DNA of 16,210 bases, from NCBI GenBank assembly GCA_025363575.1, contig JANYDM010000197.1, positions 1 to 16,210 of the forward strand. The letters are read 5' to 3'. The DNA comes from Betaproteobacteria bacterium. GTDB lineage: Bacteria; Pseudomonadota; Gammaproteobacteria; Burkholderiales; SG8-41. Each line of letters opens with the position of its first letter. Position 1 is the first letter of the stretch. Under the pieces are notes generated by a model. The model was not told the DNA's origin and made no database searches. It saw only the letters and a program-made list of their open reading frames with translations. This document shows, piece by piece, positions 7,578 to 14,628 of this stretch. The position numbers and the translations under genes are program-made.

Positions 7578-8558
7578 GTGGTTGAACGGATACTCCAATA
7601 CGCGCTGCTGCTGTCGTCACTGGTGGCGGGGCTCGCGTATGCGGCAGCGCCGGCGTGGAAACCGCAGGACAACGTCGAAATCATCGTCGGCGCCGGGCCC
7701 GGCGGGGGCAACGACAACGTGGCGCGATTGGTGCAGAGGATACTGCAGGACAAGCATTTGCTGGACGCTTCGACGGTCGTCAACAAGGCGGGTGGCGGTG
7801 GGGCGATCGCATATGGCTATCTCAACCAGCGCAGCGGCAACCCCGCATGCGTCGCGATCGCCTCGAATACGCTGCTGACCGGGCATATCACCGGAATTGG
7901 CGCGCTCAATTACACCGACTTTACGCCGCTCGCCATCATGATCAACGAATACATCGGCTTCGTCGTCAAGCCGAATTCGCCGCTGAAGAGTGGCGTCGAT
8001 CTGATCGCGAAATTGAAAGCCGACCCGCGTTCAGTCGCGTTCGGCATCTCGACCTCGCTCGGCAATATCAATCACATTGCTGTAGCCGTGGTGGCACGGG
8101 CCGCCGGCATAGACCCGCGGCGCCTTAAGGTCGTGGTGTTCGACTCGTCGGCGTCCTCGATTACGGCGGTGCTTGGAGGACACATCGACGTGGTCGCGGG
8201 ACCACCCAGCATTTCGGGCAGTCATATCGAGGCAGGCAAACTGCGGATGATAGGCGTGACCTCGCCGCAGCGTCTGCGCGGCGTGCTGGCCGGGCAGGCG
8301 ACCTGGCGCGAACAGGGTATCGACGCCGTGGTGATCAACTGGCGTGGCGTGCTTGGCGCCCGGGGACTGAGTGCGTCCCAGGTCGCATTCTGGGACGCGA
8401 CATTGAGCCAGCTGGCGAAAAGCGACGAATGGGACCGCGAACTCGCTCGGAACTTGTGGGAAAACGCTTATACCGACAGCGCGCGTGCGTCCGCCTATCT
8501 GAAGACGCAGTATGCGGATCTAAAGCAGATTCTGCGCGAACTCGGTTTTGTTAAATAA
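7578..8558 (+). CDS. TctC/Bug-family periplasmic solute receptor
   Basis: Third TTT-type receptor, 326 aa. The GTG at 7578 is chosen because AAAGGG at 7565-7570 is well spaced and because it gives a signal peptide, with ILQYALLLSSLVAGLAYA as hydrophobic core and cleavage near AAAP. The mature domain has VEIIVGAGPGGGNDNVARL, TVVNKAGGGGAIAYGYLNQ, ITAVLGGHIDVVAG, TSPQRLRGVLAG and ATWREQGIDAVVINWRG. Segments such as SPQR, WREQGID or LREQGID, and the C-terminal LRELGFVK or LSELGLTK, show it is a paralogue of the receptor at 3584-4615; both differ from the classical Bug protein at the left edge. It lies between the TPP enzyme (11 nt gap) and the small-protein pair (27 nt gap), so it likely supplies the substrate of that operon. 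No cognate TctAB is present. Confidence 0.92.
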   Translation: MVERILQYALLLSSLVAGLAYAAAPAWKPQDNVEIIVGAGPGGGNDNVARLVQRILQDKHLLDASTVVNKAGGGGAIAYGYLNQRSGNPACVAIASNTLLTGHITGIGALNYTDFTPLAIMINEYIGFVVKPNSPLKSGVDLIAKLKADPRSVAFGISTSLGNINHIAVAVVARAAGIDPRRLKVVVFDSSASSITAVLGGHIDVVAGPPSISGSHIEAGKLRMIGVTSPQRLRGVLAGQATWREQGIDAVVINWRGVLGARGLSASQVAFWDATLSQLAKSDEWDRELARNLWENAYTDSARASAYLKTQYADLKQILRELGFVK

Positions 8559-8585
8559 CCGATCGCTTCTGCGCAATGACAGGCC

Positions 8586-8984
8586 ATGAAAATTGAAGAA
8601 CATCTATTGAAGGCGGAGGCTTTCGAGCGTGCGGCTGCGAAGCTCGCGCCGCAAACCGACTCTGCGCTCTACGTGGTGTATTTGCTGCGGGCCGGCACCA
8701 ACCGCGTCAATGCAGCCCTGCATGTATTGAAGACGACTACCGACGGCAAATCCACGGACGAGAAACTGGGCGATCTCAACCACACTTACAAGCCAAAACT
8801 CAACGTGCCGGTCCCTGATGAATTGCGCGCGGCGTTCACTCATCTTGCCCTGATCGAAGAAATGCGCACGGATTATGTACGGGGCGAAAAATTCCTGGAC
8901 GCCGCGATGCTCGATGCCTGCAATGGGGCTTATCGCGGCATCTGCGACGACACTACGCCATTGTTGACACGACAAGCACCGTGA
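8586..8984 (+). CDS. Small helical protein, HEPN-like in appearance, first of a tandem paralogous pair
   Basis: A 132-aa protein of no family I recognise with certainty. It is predicted to be mostly alpha-helical, soluble, and without a signal peptide. R40-x5-H46 in RVNAALH fits the loose RX4-6H pattern of HEPN domains, and the helix-loop-helix layout is compatible, but this alone does not establish the fold or any RNase activity. The second half (LRAAFTHLALIEEMRTDYVR) matches the same region of the next protein (IRPAFVAFTELEKFRFDYVR), and NAALH matches NALLH there at the identical position 42-46. The two are therefore paralogues. The TGA stop overlaps the next GTG by 4 nt. The Shine-Dalgarno is weak. 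It follows a TPP enzyme and receptor on what is probably one transcript. Coding status is good; function is unknown. Confidence 0.75.
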   Translation: MKIEEHLLKAEAFERAAAKLAPQTDSALYVVYLLRAGTNRVNAALHVLKTTTDGKSTDEKLGDLNHTYKPKLNVPVPDELRAAFTHLALIEEMRTDYVRGEKFLDAAMLDACNGAYRGICDDTTPLLTRQAP

Positions 8985-9343
8985 ACAGCGCCAAACATCT
9001 CGCGCAAGCCGCGATCGTACTGGCGGGCATGCGCAAACTGACCATGCCCGGCGACTACCTTGCGATTGTCGACGGCGCCATGGTCGCGGGTTACCACCTG
9101 GGCAACGCATTGCTGCATGCGCATGGCGTGTCGACCAATACCGAGCATGCGAATACGCCGTCGAAACTGGCGTGCGGCATCGATTCTTTGCCAGTGCACA
9201 TCCGCCCTGCGTTCGTGGCATTTACGGAGCTCGAGAAGTTTCGCTTCGACTATGTGCGCAATGTCTCGGTTTATGACGAACGTCTTGACGGCGAGGTCTG
9301 GCGCTGCCTCGAGACGATGTGGCGGGCGTGTGCCGGAAAATAA
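8981..9343 (+). CDS. Small helical protein, second of a tandem paralogous pair
   Basis: A 120-aa protein, paralogous to its upstream neighbour (shared N42-x3-H46 and a common FxFDYVR/MRTDYVR-like helix near residue 90), but without the Arg that would complete an RX4-6H motif. Instead it has H39, H46 and H48 clustered in YHLGNALLHAH. It starts at GTG 8981, which overlaps the previous stop as GTGA, so the two are probably made in fixed proportion and may form a heterodimer. That last point is inference. There is no signal peptide, membrane segment or known catalytic signature. A nucleotidyltransferase partner, as found in MNT/HEPN toxin-antitoxin pairs, is absent, so a toxin role is not supported. 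Confidence 0.72.
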   Translation: MNSAKHLAQAAIVLAGMRKLTMPGDYLAIVDGAMVAGYHLGNALLHAHGVSTNTEHANTPSKLACGIDSLPVHIRPAFVAFTELEKFRFDYVRNVSVYDERLDGEVWRCLETMWRACAGK

Positions 9344-9352
9344 GCGGTTGCG

Positions 9353-9445
9353 ATGCGCGATGCATGGATCGGATTGACCACGCTCGACGACCCTGCCGGC
9401 ATTGAACATATAAGCGCGGCAATCGAGACCGCGCGAAAGAGATAA
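9353..9445 (+). CDS. Possible 30-aa ORF after the small-protein pair
   Basis: ATG at 9353, 9 nt after the preceding stop, opens a short frame reading MRDAWIGLTTLDDPAGIEHI and ending RKR, with TAA at 9443. The composition is protein-like, with an amphipathic tail, and it keeps the strand and tight spacing of the operon. There is no clear Shine-Dalgarno and no recognisable family. It may be a real microprotein, the remnant of a decayed gene, or chance. It is listed because it fills the space before the convergent minus-strand gene. Confidence 0.25.
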   Translation: MRDAWIGLTTLDDPAGIEHISAAIETARKR

Positions 9446-9451
9446 CGCCGG

Positions 9452-10438
9452 CTAATAGCTGAGATAAGTGCAGCGGTCGCAAGGTGCGCCGGCGGTGCGG
9501 CGGCTGACCAGGGTTTCGCGAAGCTTGCGCAAAAACGGCTGGTTGTAGATTTCCAGCACGTGGTGCTGGTTGACGTCGCCCTTGAGATACTCGGCCTTGC
9601 CGTCCATGCAGCACATGGCTACCTTGCCGGTGGCCGTGATGGAAAAATCGAACCAGCGATGACAGGGGACGTCCGGCACACCGCGCGCGAAATTTCCGGT
9701 ATCGACGGCGCCGAGCCAGTCGTTGCGCGGCAGGATATAAACTTCGAAATTGGGATAGTTCGCCTTCGTCCATCGCACGAAGCCCTGATCCTCCGCGCGC
9801 GATACCGAGACACGGGTAATGCGAATGGGGAAGTCGAATTTTCCCTGTGCGTGCAGTGTCTTCAGGACTTCCAGCCGGCTGAGCGTGCGGGCTTGCGGCA
9901 TGCCCATGACTTCCTGGTATTCCACCGGATCGTGAAAGTTAAGCGATACCGTAAGGTAAGTGACGTTTCTGACTTTGGCCAGCTTGAGCAGGTTGGCTTC
10001 GGTAAGGGCGGCACCATTCGTGATCAGGCTAACCGCGGCGCTGGGCAGCCGCTCATTGACCCGTGCCAGGATGTCAAAAAGCCGCGGTTCGAGAAAAGGG
10101 TCGCTGATCTTGTACGGCGAAACCTGGAAAGACAACGAGGGCGGAATTGCAGTCAGGTCGTCGATAATCTTTTCGATCAAAGCGTCGGACATGCGGGTGC
10201 CCTTGCGATCCATCGTCGGATAAGGGCAGAACGAGCATGAGGCATTGCACTGCGCGAGAGATTCGATATGGACGAGCGCAGGATAGTCCATGTAATCTTT
10301 TTGCAGGAACACGGCTTTTTGTGTGATCCAGCGGGAAAGATCGGATTCGTCGTAGTAGGTTACGTCGGCGAAATCGTGGATTGCATTGGGCCGCCCCAAG
10401 GCACGGCGTGCAAACTGCTTGACCAGATTCTTCAGCAT
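9452..10438 (-). CDS. Radical SAM/SPASM-domain protein
   Basis: A 328-aa protein that would bind a SAM-cleaving [4Fe-4S] cluster through C64, C68 and C71 in CNASCSFCPYP. The C-terminal region carries a second cysteine set, C259 in CHRWFDFSIT, C276/C277 in AMCCMDG, and C320/C323 in CDRCTYLSY, the pattern of a SPASM auxiliary-cluster domain. Segments such as SLITNGAALTEANLLKL and TVSLNFHD follow the partial TIM-barrel order of the family. Members modify peptides, sugars or cofactors. The glycosyltransferase gene 34 nt upstream on the same strand suggests surface-polysaccharide or glycan work rather than peptide maturation, and no precursor peptide gene was recognised. It converges with the plus-strand operon ending near 9445. 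Family is secure; substrate is unknown. Confidence 0.9.
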   Translation of the reverse strand: MLKNLVKQFARRALGRPNAIHDFADVTYYDESDLSRWITQKAVFLQKDYMDYPALVHIESLAQCNASCSFCPYPTMDRKGTRMSDALIEKIIDDLTAIPPSLSFQVSPYKISDPFLEPRLFDILARVNERLPSAAVSLITNGAALTEANLLKLAKVRNVTYLTVSLNFHDPVEYQEVMGMPQARTLSRLEVLKTLHAQGKFDFPIRITRVSVSRAEDQGFVRWTKANYPNFEVYILPRNDWLGAVDTGNFARGVPDVPCHRWFDFSITATGKVAMCCMDGKAEYLKGDVNQHHVLEIYNQPFLRKLRETLVSRRTAGAPCDRCTYLSY

Positions 10439-10472
10439 TGCGATATCCCGACGCCCGGAATCCTCATATGGC

Positions 10473-11231
10473 TCAGCGGCTGAGTCCAGCCATTAGTGAA
10501 AGGCGGGAGAGCCGCGACGCGACTGTCGCTTGATGGATAGACCAGGGCCAGTTTTCCCGCACCACTTCGTTTTGTCGTGCGCGGGTGTCCCGGCGGTTGC
10601 CGGCGCTATTGACGCAAGCCTCCCATATGGCTTCGTCATTCTCAGACTGGTCAATGGGTTGAAGCTCGCCGGCATTATGAGCGCAGACGATGAACGGCAC
10701 GCGGGCCTGCTGTCCCTTTATTCCGAGCCACACGTCGGCCATGTTGGGCACAGAAAAATCAGAAATCGTCAGCTCTAGTGTAGACGCATGCAAGCCGACC
10801 GTGCCTGTTCCCAATATGTGAACGGGCACGTCGGTTTTGCACTTGTTGTAGAACGAAAAGATGGTTCTCGTCTCGTAATAGTCGCGGAATGGATCGCCGA
10901 GAATGGAGCCATGCCAACCTACTACCGCTTTGCGGCCGTAGCGTTCGATGGCTGCAATTGTGCGCGTCGCATAGTCATGGGGATACAGAATGTCGTCGTC
11001 GCAAGTAAGGTAATACTCTGCACCGCAATTCAGCCAGAAAAACTTTCCGGCATCGCCCGCATCGCCGTGGTCCTGACTTCGCGCTACCACGACTTTCGGG
11101 TGTTGCAAGTAAGCTGGAATTTCCGGGTACTGATTCAGGTAAATGTTCATGCGGTCGACTTGCGGAAGGAGTCTCTCCACCACTTGCCCCAGCGACTGCG
11201 ACCGCGCGGGCACGGACGCGATCGAAATCAT
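10473..11231 (-). CDS. GT-A-fold glycosyltransferase-like protein
   Basis: From the ATG at 11231 the protein is 252 aa and begins directly with the domain, MISIASVPARSQSL. An acidic DDD motif (residues 78-80, in LTCDDDILYP) matches the metal/nucleotide-sugar site of GT-A enzymes. GWHGSILGD and LGTGTVGLHAS follow in the positions expected for the acceptor side. There is no membrane segment, so it is probably cytosolic or peripheral. The frame stays open upstream to an ATG at 11270 and a TTG at 11306. None of the three starts has a good Shine-Dalgarno; I prefer 11231 because the conserved domain starts there. Base composition is unusual: two lines counted gave 48% and 53% G+C against about 65% in a core gene. 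It is probably cotranscribed with the radical SAM gene. Donor sugar and acceptor are unknown. Confidence 0.75.
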   Translation of the reverse strand: MISIASVPARSQSLGQVVERLLPQVDRMNIYLNQYPEIPAYLQHPKVVVARSQDHGDAGDAGKFFWLNCGAEYYLTCDDDILYPHDYATRTIAAIERYGRKAVVGWHGSILGDPFRDYYETRTIFSFYNKCKTDVPVHILGTGTVGLHASTLELTISDFSVPNMADVWLGIKGQQARVPFIVCAHNAGELQPIDQSENDEAIWEACVNSAGNRRDTRARQNEVVRENWPWSIHQATVASRLSRLSLMAGLSR

Positions 11232-11390
11232 CGCGCGCGCTTTCGAAGGACCCGGGGTACGCAATAGCATGGTCGCGAGTATTGCGGCTTTGCCGTGGGC
11301 GGTCAAGGGACTGGGAATGCGGCCTCGCCAGGGCGGGCCTTACGCGCGGCTGGCACGTGCAGGGTGTCGCCTAGGTCTACCGCCAACGCG

Positions 11391-12227
11391 TCAGTGTCCC
11401 ATGGATGCGAAGTGGCGAAACATGCGATCAACATCGGGTTCGATTCCGGTAAACAACTTGAACGCGCCCGCCGCCTGAAACACCGCCATTCCACTGCCAT
11501 CCACTGTACGACAGCTTTTGCTCCGCGCTATCTTCAGAAGTTCGGTCTCCAGAGGTACGTACACTATTTCTGCCACCCAGTGCGCGGAACGCAACAGCGT
11601 CGCCGTCAGCGGCAAACCGGGAACCTTGGCCATGCCGGTAGGAGTGCAATGGATCAGCCCATCTGCTGCTGCCATTGCCGCGGGCAGGTTCTCGCCGTGT
11701 TTTGCGTGCGGCCCAAGCGTTGCCGCGAGTTGTATCGACTTCGCAAGGTCGACATCGAAAATCGTCAATTGCCCGATACCGAGCTCGACGATGGCGGCGC
11801 GCGCGACCGCGGCACCCGCACCGCCGGCGCCGAGCTGCACTGCCCGCTCTATCTTCACACCTGTGAGCGTGCGCCGGAACCCTGCGGTGAAGCCTGTGAA
11901 ATCGGTGTTTTAGCCGATGCGCCTGCCGTGCTTCAGCAGTACGGTATTCACGGCGCCGATCGCGCGGGCGTCGTCGGAAAGCTCGTGCAAGAGCGGCAGA
12001 ATCGCCTGCTTGCAGGGGTAGGTAATATTAAGTCCGGTGTATCCCATGCGCTCCGCGTCAGCCAACAGTTTCGGCAACGCTTCCACACCGACCTTCAACT
12101 CGTCGAGGTCGAACTTCTTGTAGACATAGTGCAGACCATGAGCAGCTGCTTCCTGCTCGTGCATGCGCGGGGTGCGTGAACCCTGAATGCCCGCCCCGAT
12201 AAGCCCGCAAAGAATCGAGGCCGCCAT
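11391..12227 (-). pseudogene. Quinate/shikimate dehydrogenase (NAD type) interrupted by an in-frame TAA
   Basis: Shikimate-dehydrogenase family oxidoreductase. It closely resembles, from memory, the Corynebacterium glutamicum quinate/shikimate dehydrogenase, with SRTPRMHE (Ser/Thr contacts to the substrate carboxylate), the catalytic Lys73 in NITYPCK, and the catalytic Asp109 in NTD. The Rossmann loop is GAGGAG at 133-138, and Asp158 at the end of the following strand suggests NAD rather than NADP. Codon 106 is TAA (11910-11912), between GRRIG and NTDFTGF, and the same frame continues to a normal TGA at 11391. Relatives have His, Tyr or Asp there. As written, neither half has both the substrate site and the cofactor domain, so the enzyme should be inactive unless the stop is an error or is read through. 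The start at 12227 gives 278 codons, a normal length. It lies 37 nt downstream of the dehydratase gene. Confidence 0.85.
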
Positions 12228-12264
12228 GGCTAGTTGACCGGCACCACGCTGAAGCCATGCGTTT

Positions 12265-12723
12265 TCATTTACGGGCTTTTTTTGGTACCTTCGCGCCCAA
12301 CCGGCGCACCATCGCCGCGACCGCCGTCGGATAGCCGTCCGCCCCAAGCCCCATCATCACTGCAGTCGCAACTTTCGAAATCAGAGAGTCGTGATATATC
12401 TTCTCGCGGCGATGGACATTCGTGATGTGCAGCTCGAATATCGGTCCCGGAAACATTTTCAGGGCGTCAAGAATGGGAATCGACCTGAAGGTAAGGCCTG
12501 CCGCATTGATGATGATGCCCGCACCGCGGTCGATCGCCTCGTGTATCCAGTCGATGAGCTCGTGCTCCGCGTTCGATTGCCGGAACTCCAGCGGATGGCC
12601 GCCCGCCGCCTCACGGCACATGGCTTCGATCTGCACGAGCGTCGTCGTTCCGTAGATTTCCGGCTCGCGCTTGCCGAGCCGGTTCAGGTTGGGGCCGTTG
12701 AGAACGTAGATCGCTTTGGTCAT
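12265..12723 (-). CDS. aroQ: Type II 3-dehydroquinate dehydratase-like protein with altered active site
   Basis: A 152-aa protein of the AroQ/QuiB family, normally dodecameric, which converts 3-dehydroquinate to 3-dehydroshikimate. Family marks are LNGPNLNRLGKREPEIYG, with lid residues Arg19 and catalytic Tyr24, then RQSNAEHELIDWIHEA, N73, D86, and H99 in ELHITNVHRRE. Compared with the M. tuberculosis enzyme (from memory), the His of LTHTS is Phe79 here (LTFRS), and the Arg equivalent to R112 is Tyr110. Both contact substrate. The base (Tyr/Arg pair) is retained but the substrate pocket is changed, so activity on dehydroquinate is uncertain and a related ligand is possible. The ATG overlaps the upstream TGA as ATGA, indicating translational coupling. 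The neighbours are a dehydrogenase of the quinate type and a TRAP transporter, which favours a catabolic role. Confidence 0.85.
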   Translation of the reverse strand: MTKAIYVLNGPNLNRLGKREPEIYGTTTLVQIEAMCREAAGGHPLEFRQSNAEHELIDWIHEAIDRGAGIIINAAGLTFRSIPILDALKMFPGPIFELHITNVHRREKIYHDSLISKVATAVMMGLGADGYPTAVAAMVRRLGAKVPKKARK

Positions 12724-13331
12724 GGCTTGTCTTTCGCAGTAAGGGAATAAGCGGGGCGATAGAGGCCGGCGATGCACGCAGGCTGTGCGTCGAGTTCGCC
12801 GGTCACAACATTCTTCACGGCCTCGACATCGTAGCCGCCGATGAGGAGCACCCAGTCGGCGGTGCGGTCGCCGCCGCGGATTTTCTGCTCGGCAGTCTGC
12901 GGCGCGCCGGCCATCGGCTGCGATTCGAGCAGATGCGCGCCAGTCAGGCCCTTGCGCTGCGGCAGCGCGGGCAGCGCGGCTGATGTGGGCGTGAACCGGA
13001 CGGTCGCCAGCGCCTGCGGCAAACCGCCGCCCCAGCCTGCCCGCAGTACGCACAGGCTGCGCACCATGTTGCGATGGTGCGGCATCATCTTGCGCGACCA
13101 CGGCGTGGGATCGTTCAGCCGGGCGAGATACGGCCCCGAGGTGATCACGTCGAGCGACGCCGCTTCATAGAGCACGAAGTAGTGCTCGCCGGAAACCCAG
13201 CGCGAGCCACGCAGGAAACCCGGAATGGCGAGGCGCTCGGGAAAATGCTCGTGGGTGTGCCAGTCCTCCCACTCGGCGCGGACATCGGGAGCGATGTCCC
13301 ACCACATGGCGATGGCGGCCTTGCCCAGCAT
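12720..13331 (-). CDS. Dimeric alpha/beta-barrel (EthD/Dabb-like) protein of unknown function
   Basis: A 203-aa soluble protein. The segment EWEDWHTHEHFPERLAIPGF, followed by a GSRWVSG strand and YFVLYEA, is characteristic of ferredoxin-like dimeric alpha/beta-barrel proteins in which a short His-rich helix faces the ligand cleft. A second, weaker strand-helix repeat (DWVLLIGGYDVEAVKNVV) in the C-terminal half suggests two fused ferredoxin-like units. Such proteins appear in catabolic operons as small isomerases, decyclases or ligand binders, but no specific reaction is indicated. It starts 4 nt after the dctM stop and its TGA overlaps the dehydratase ATG. It is therefore firmly embedded in the transport/dehydratase operon and probably acts on the imported compound. 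The exact family name is uncertain. Confidence 0.75.
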   Translation of the reverse strand: MLGKAAIAMWWDIAPDVRAEWEDWHTHEHFPERLAIPGFLRGSRWVSGEHYFVLYEAASLDVITSGPYLARLNDPTPWSRKMMPHHRNMVRSLCVLRAGWGGGLPQALATVRFTPTSAALPALPQRKGLTGAHLLESQPMAGAPQTAEQKIRGGDRTADWVLLIGGYDVEAVKNVVTGELDAQPACIAGLYRPAYSLTAKDKP

Positions 13332-13335
13332 CGGC

Positions 13336-14613
13336 TCAGTGGAAGAACTTCGCCGGACCCGTGACGAGCCACGGAAACACGACCATCAAAAACATGATAA
13401 GGAACTGGGCGATCATGAAGGGCACAACCCCCTTGGTCACGGAGTCCATCGACATTTTCCCGACCCCGGCGACGACGTTCAGCACCACCCCCACCGGCGG
13501 CGTGACGAGGCCGATGGCGTTGTTCATGATGAACATCACGCCGAAGTAGACGGGGTCGATGCCGGCCGCCTTCACGACCGGCATCAGCACCGGCGTGAGG
13601 ATGAGAATCGTCGGCGTCATGTCCATCGCGGTGCCGACGATCATCACCAGCACCATGATCATCACCATCAGCAGGATCGGGCTGCTCAAGAAGGGTTCGA
13701 GCATGCTGACCACCTTGCCGGGCAGGTCGGCGACGGTAATAAGCCAGGACGAAACCATGGCCGCCGCGATCAGGAACATCACCACCGCAGTGGTTTTGGC
13801 TGCAGCCTTGAATACGCCATACAGCTGCGACAGCTTCAGGCTGCGGTAGACCACCGCGGAGACAAACAGCGCATAGACTGCGGCCACCACGCCAGCTTCG
13901 GTCGGCGTGTACACGCCCATGCGCAGGCCGACCAGGATGATCACCGGCAGCATCAGGGCCCAGCCGCAGCGTCGCACCGCGACAAGCACTTCGCGCACCG
14001 GCTTGCGCGCCGGCGGCACGACGCCTTCATTGCGGGCGACGATGGCCCAGGTGATCCACAGCGCCAGGCCCAGCAGCAGGCCGGGCACGATGCCGGCCAT
14101 GAACAGCTTGGAAATCGACACATTGGCCGTGACGCCGAAAATGATCAGGCCGATCGACGGCGGCAGCACCGGTGCGATCACGCCGGATGCGGCAATCAGC
14201 CCGGCAGCACGCTGCGGAGCGTGACCGGCGGCGATCATCATCGGCAGCAGGATGGCGGTCAGCGCCGCTGCGTCGGCCACCGCGCTGCCGGAAAGAGCCG
14301 AAAGCAGTATCGAAGCAACGATGGTCACGTAGCCGAGGCCACCGCGGATGTGGCCGACCAGCGCCATCGCGAATTCCACGATGCGCTTGGACAGCCCGCC
14401 TTCGTTCATGATCTCGCCGGCCAGCAGGAAGAAGGGCACGGCCAGCAGCGGGTAGTTGTCGGCGCCGCCCAGCAGGTTCTGCGCCAGGATCTGCGCGTCG
14501 AAAATATCGAGGTGCCACATCAGCGCCACGCCGCTCACCAGCAACGCCATCGAGATCGGAATGCCGATCGCCATCGCAAGCAGCAAGGAACCGATGAAGA
14601 TGGTGAGCGTCAT
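13336..14613 (-). CDS. dctM: TRAP transporter large permease DctM
   Basis: A 425-aa inner-membrane protein with about a dozen hydrophobic segments, the ion-coupled transport subunit of a TRAP transporter. Recognisable family blocks are the N-terminal ISMALLVSGVALM, LLAGEIMNEGGLSKRIVEFA, LSGSAVADAAALTAILLPMM, YTPTEAGVVAAVYALFVS, and near the C-terminus GTAMDMTPTILILTPVLMP with NNAIGLVTPPVGVVLNVVAG. Length and order are standard for an unfused DctM. It follows dctQ by 15 nt and precedes the alpha/beta-barrel gene by 4 nt. Family members import C4-dicarboxylates, sialic acid, 2-oxo acids or aromatic/hydroxy acids using a sodium or proton gradient. The downstream genes point to a quinate-like hydroxy acid. 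The ATG at 14613 starts directly with the first membrane helix. Confidence 0.95.
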   Translation of the reverse strand: MTLTIFIGSLLLAMAIGIPISMALLVSGVALMWHLDIFDAQILAQNLLGGADNYPLLAVPFFLLAGEIMNEGGLSKRIVEFAMALVGHIRGGLGYVTIVASILLSALSGSAVADAAALTAILLPMMIAAGHAPQRAAGLIAASGVIAPVLPPSIGLIIFGVTANVSISKLFMAGIVPGLLLGLALWITWAIVARNEGVVPPARKPVREVLVAVRRCGWALMLPVIILVGLRMGVYTPTEAGVVAAVYALFVSAVVYRSLKLSQLYGVFKAAAKTTAVVMFLIAAAMVSSWLITVADLPGKVVSMLEPFLSSPILLMVMIMVLVMIVGTAMDMTPTILILTPVLMPVVKAAGIDPVYFGVMFIMNNAIGLVTPPVGVVLNVVAGVGKMSMDSVTKGVVPFMIAQFLIMFLMVVFPWLVTGPAKFFH

Positions 14614-14628
14614 AACGAGTCGCCAGGC

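Noticed and set aside
8586..9343. Toxin-antitoxin module of the MNT/HEPN type
   Set aside because: No nucleotidyltransferase motif in either protein, and the two are paralogues of each other rather than a toxin with an unrelated antidote.
11321..11339. GC-rich hairpin between the dehydrogenase and glycosyltransferase genes as an intrinsic terminator
   Set aside because: The arms leave a loop of only about 2 nt and there is no T-run on the minus strand, so it does not meet the usual form.
847..12227. Genome-wide reassignment of TAA to Tyr or another amino acid
   Set aside because: TAA ends several genes here at the expected family length (4613, 7564, 8556, 9341), so it works as a normal stop.
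12265..13101. 278-codon version of the dehydratase with a long N-terminal extension
   Set aside because: The extra part is Arg-rich and overlaps the alpha/beta-barrel gene in another frame; the ATG at 12723 gives the normal family length and an ATGA overlap.
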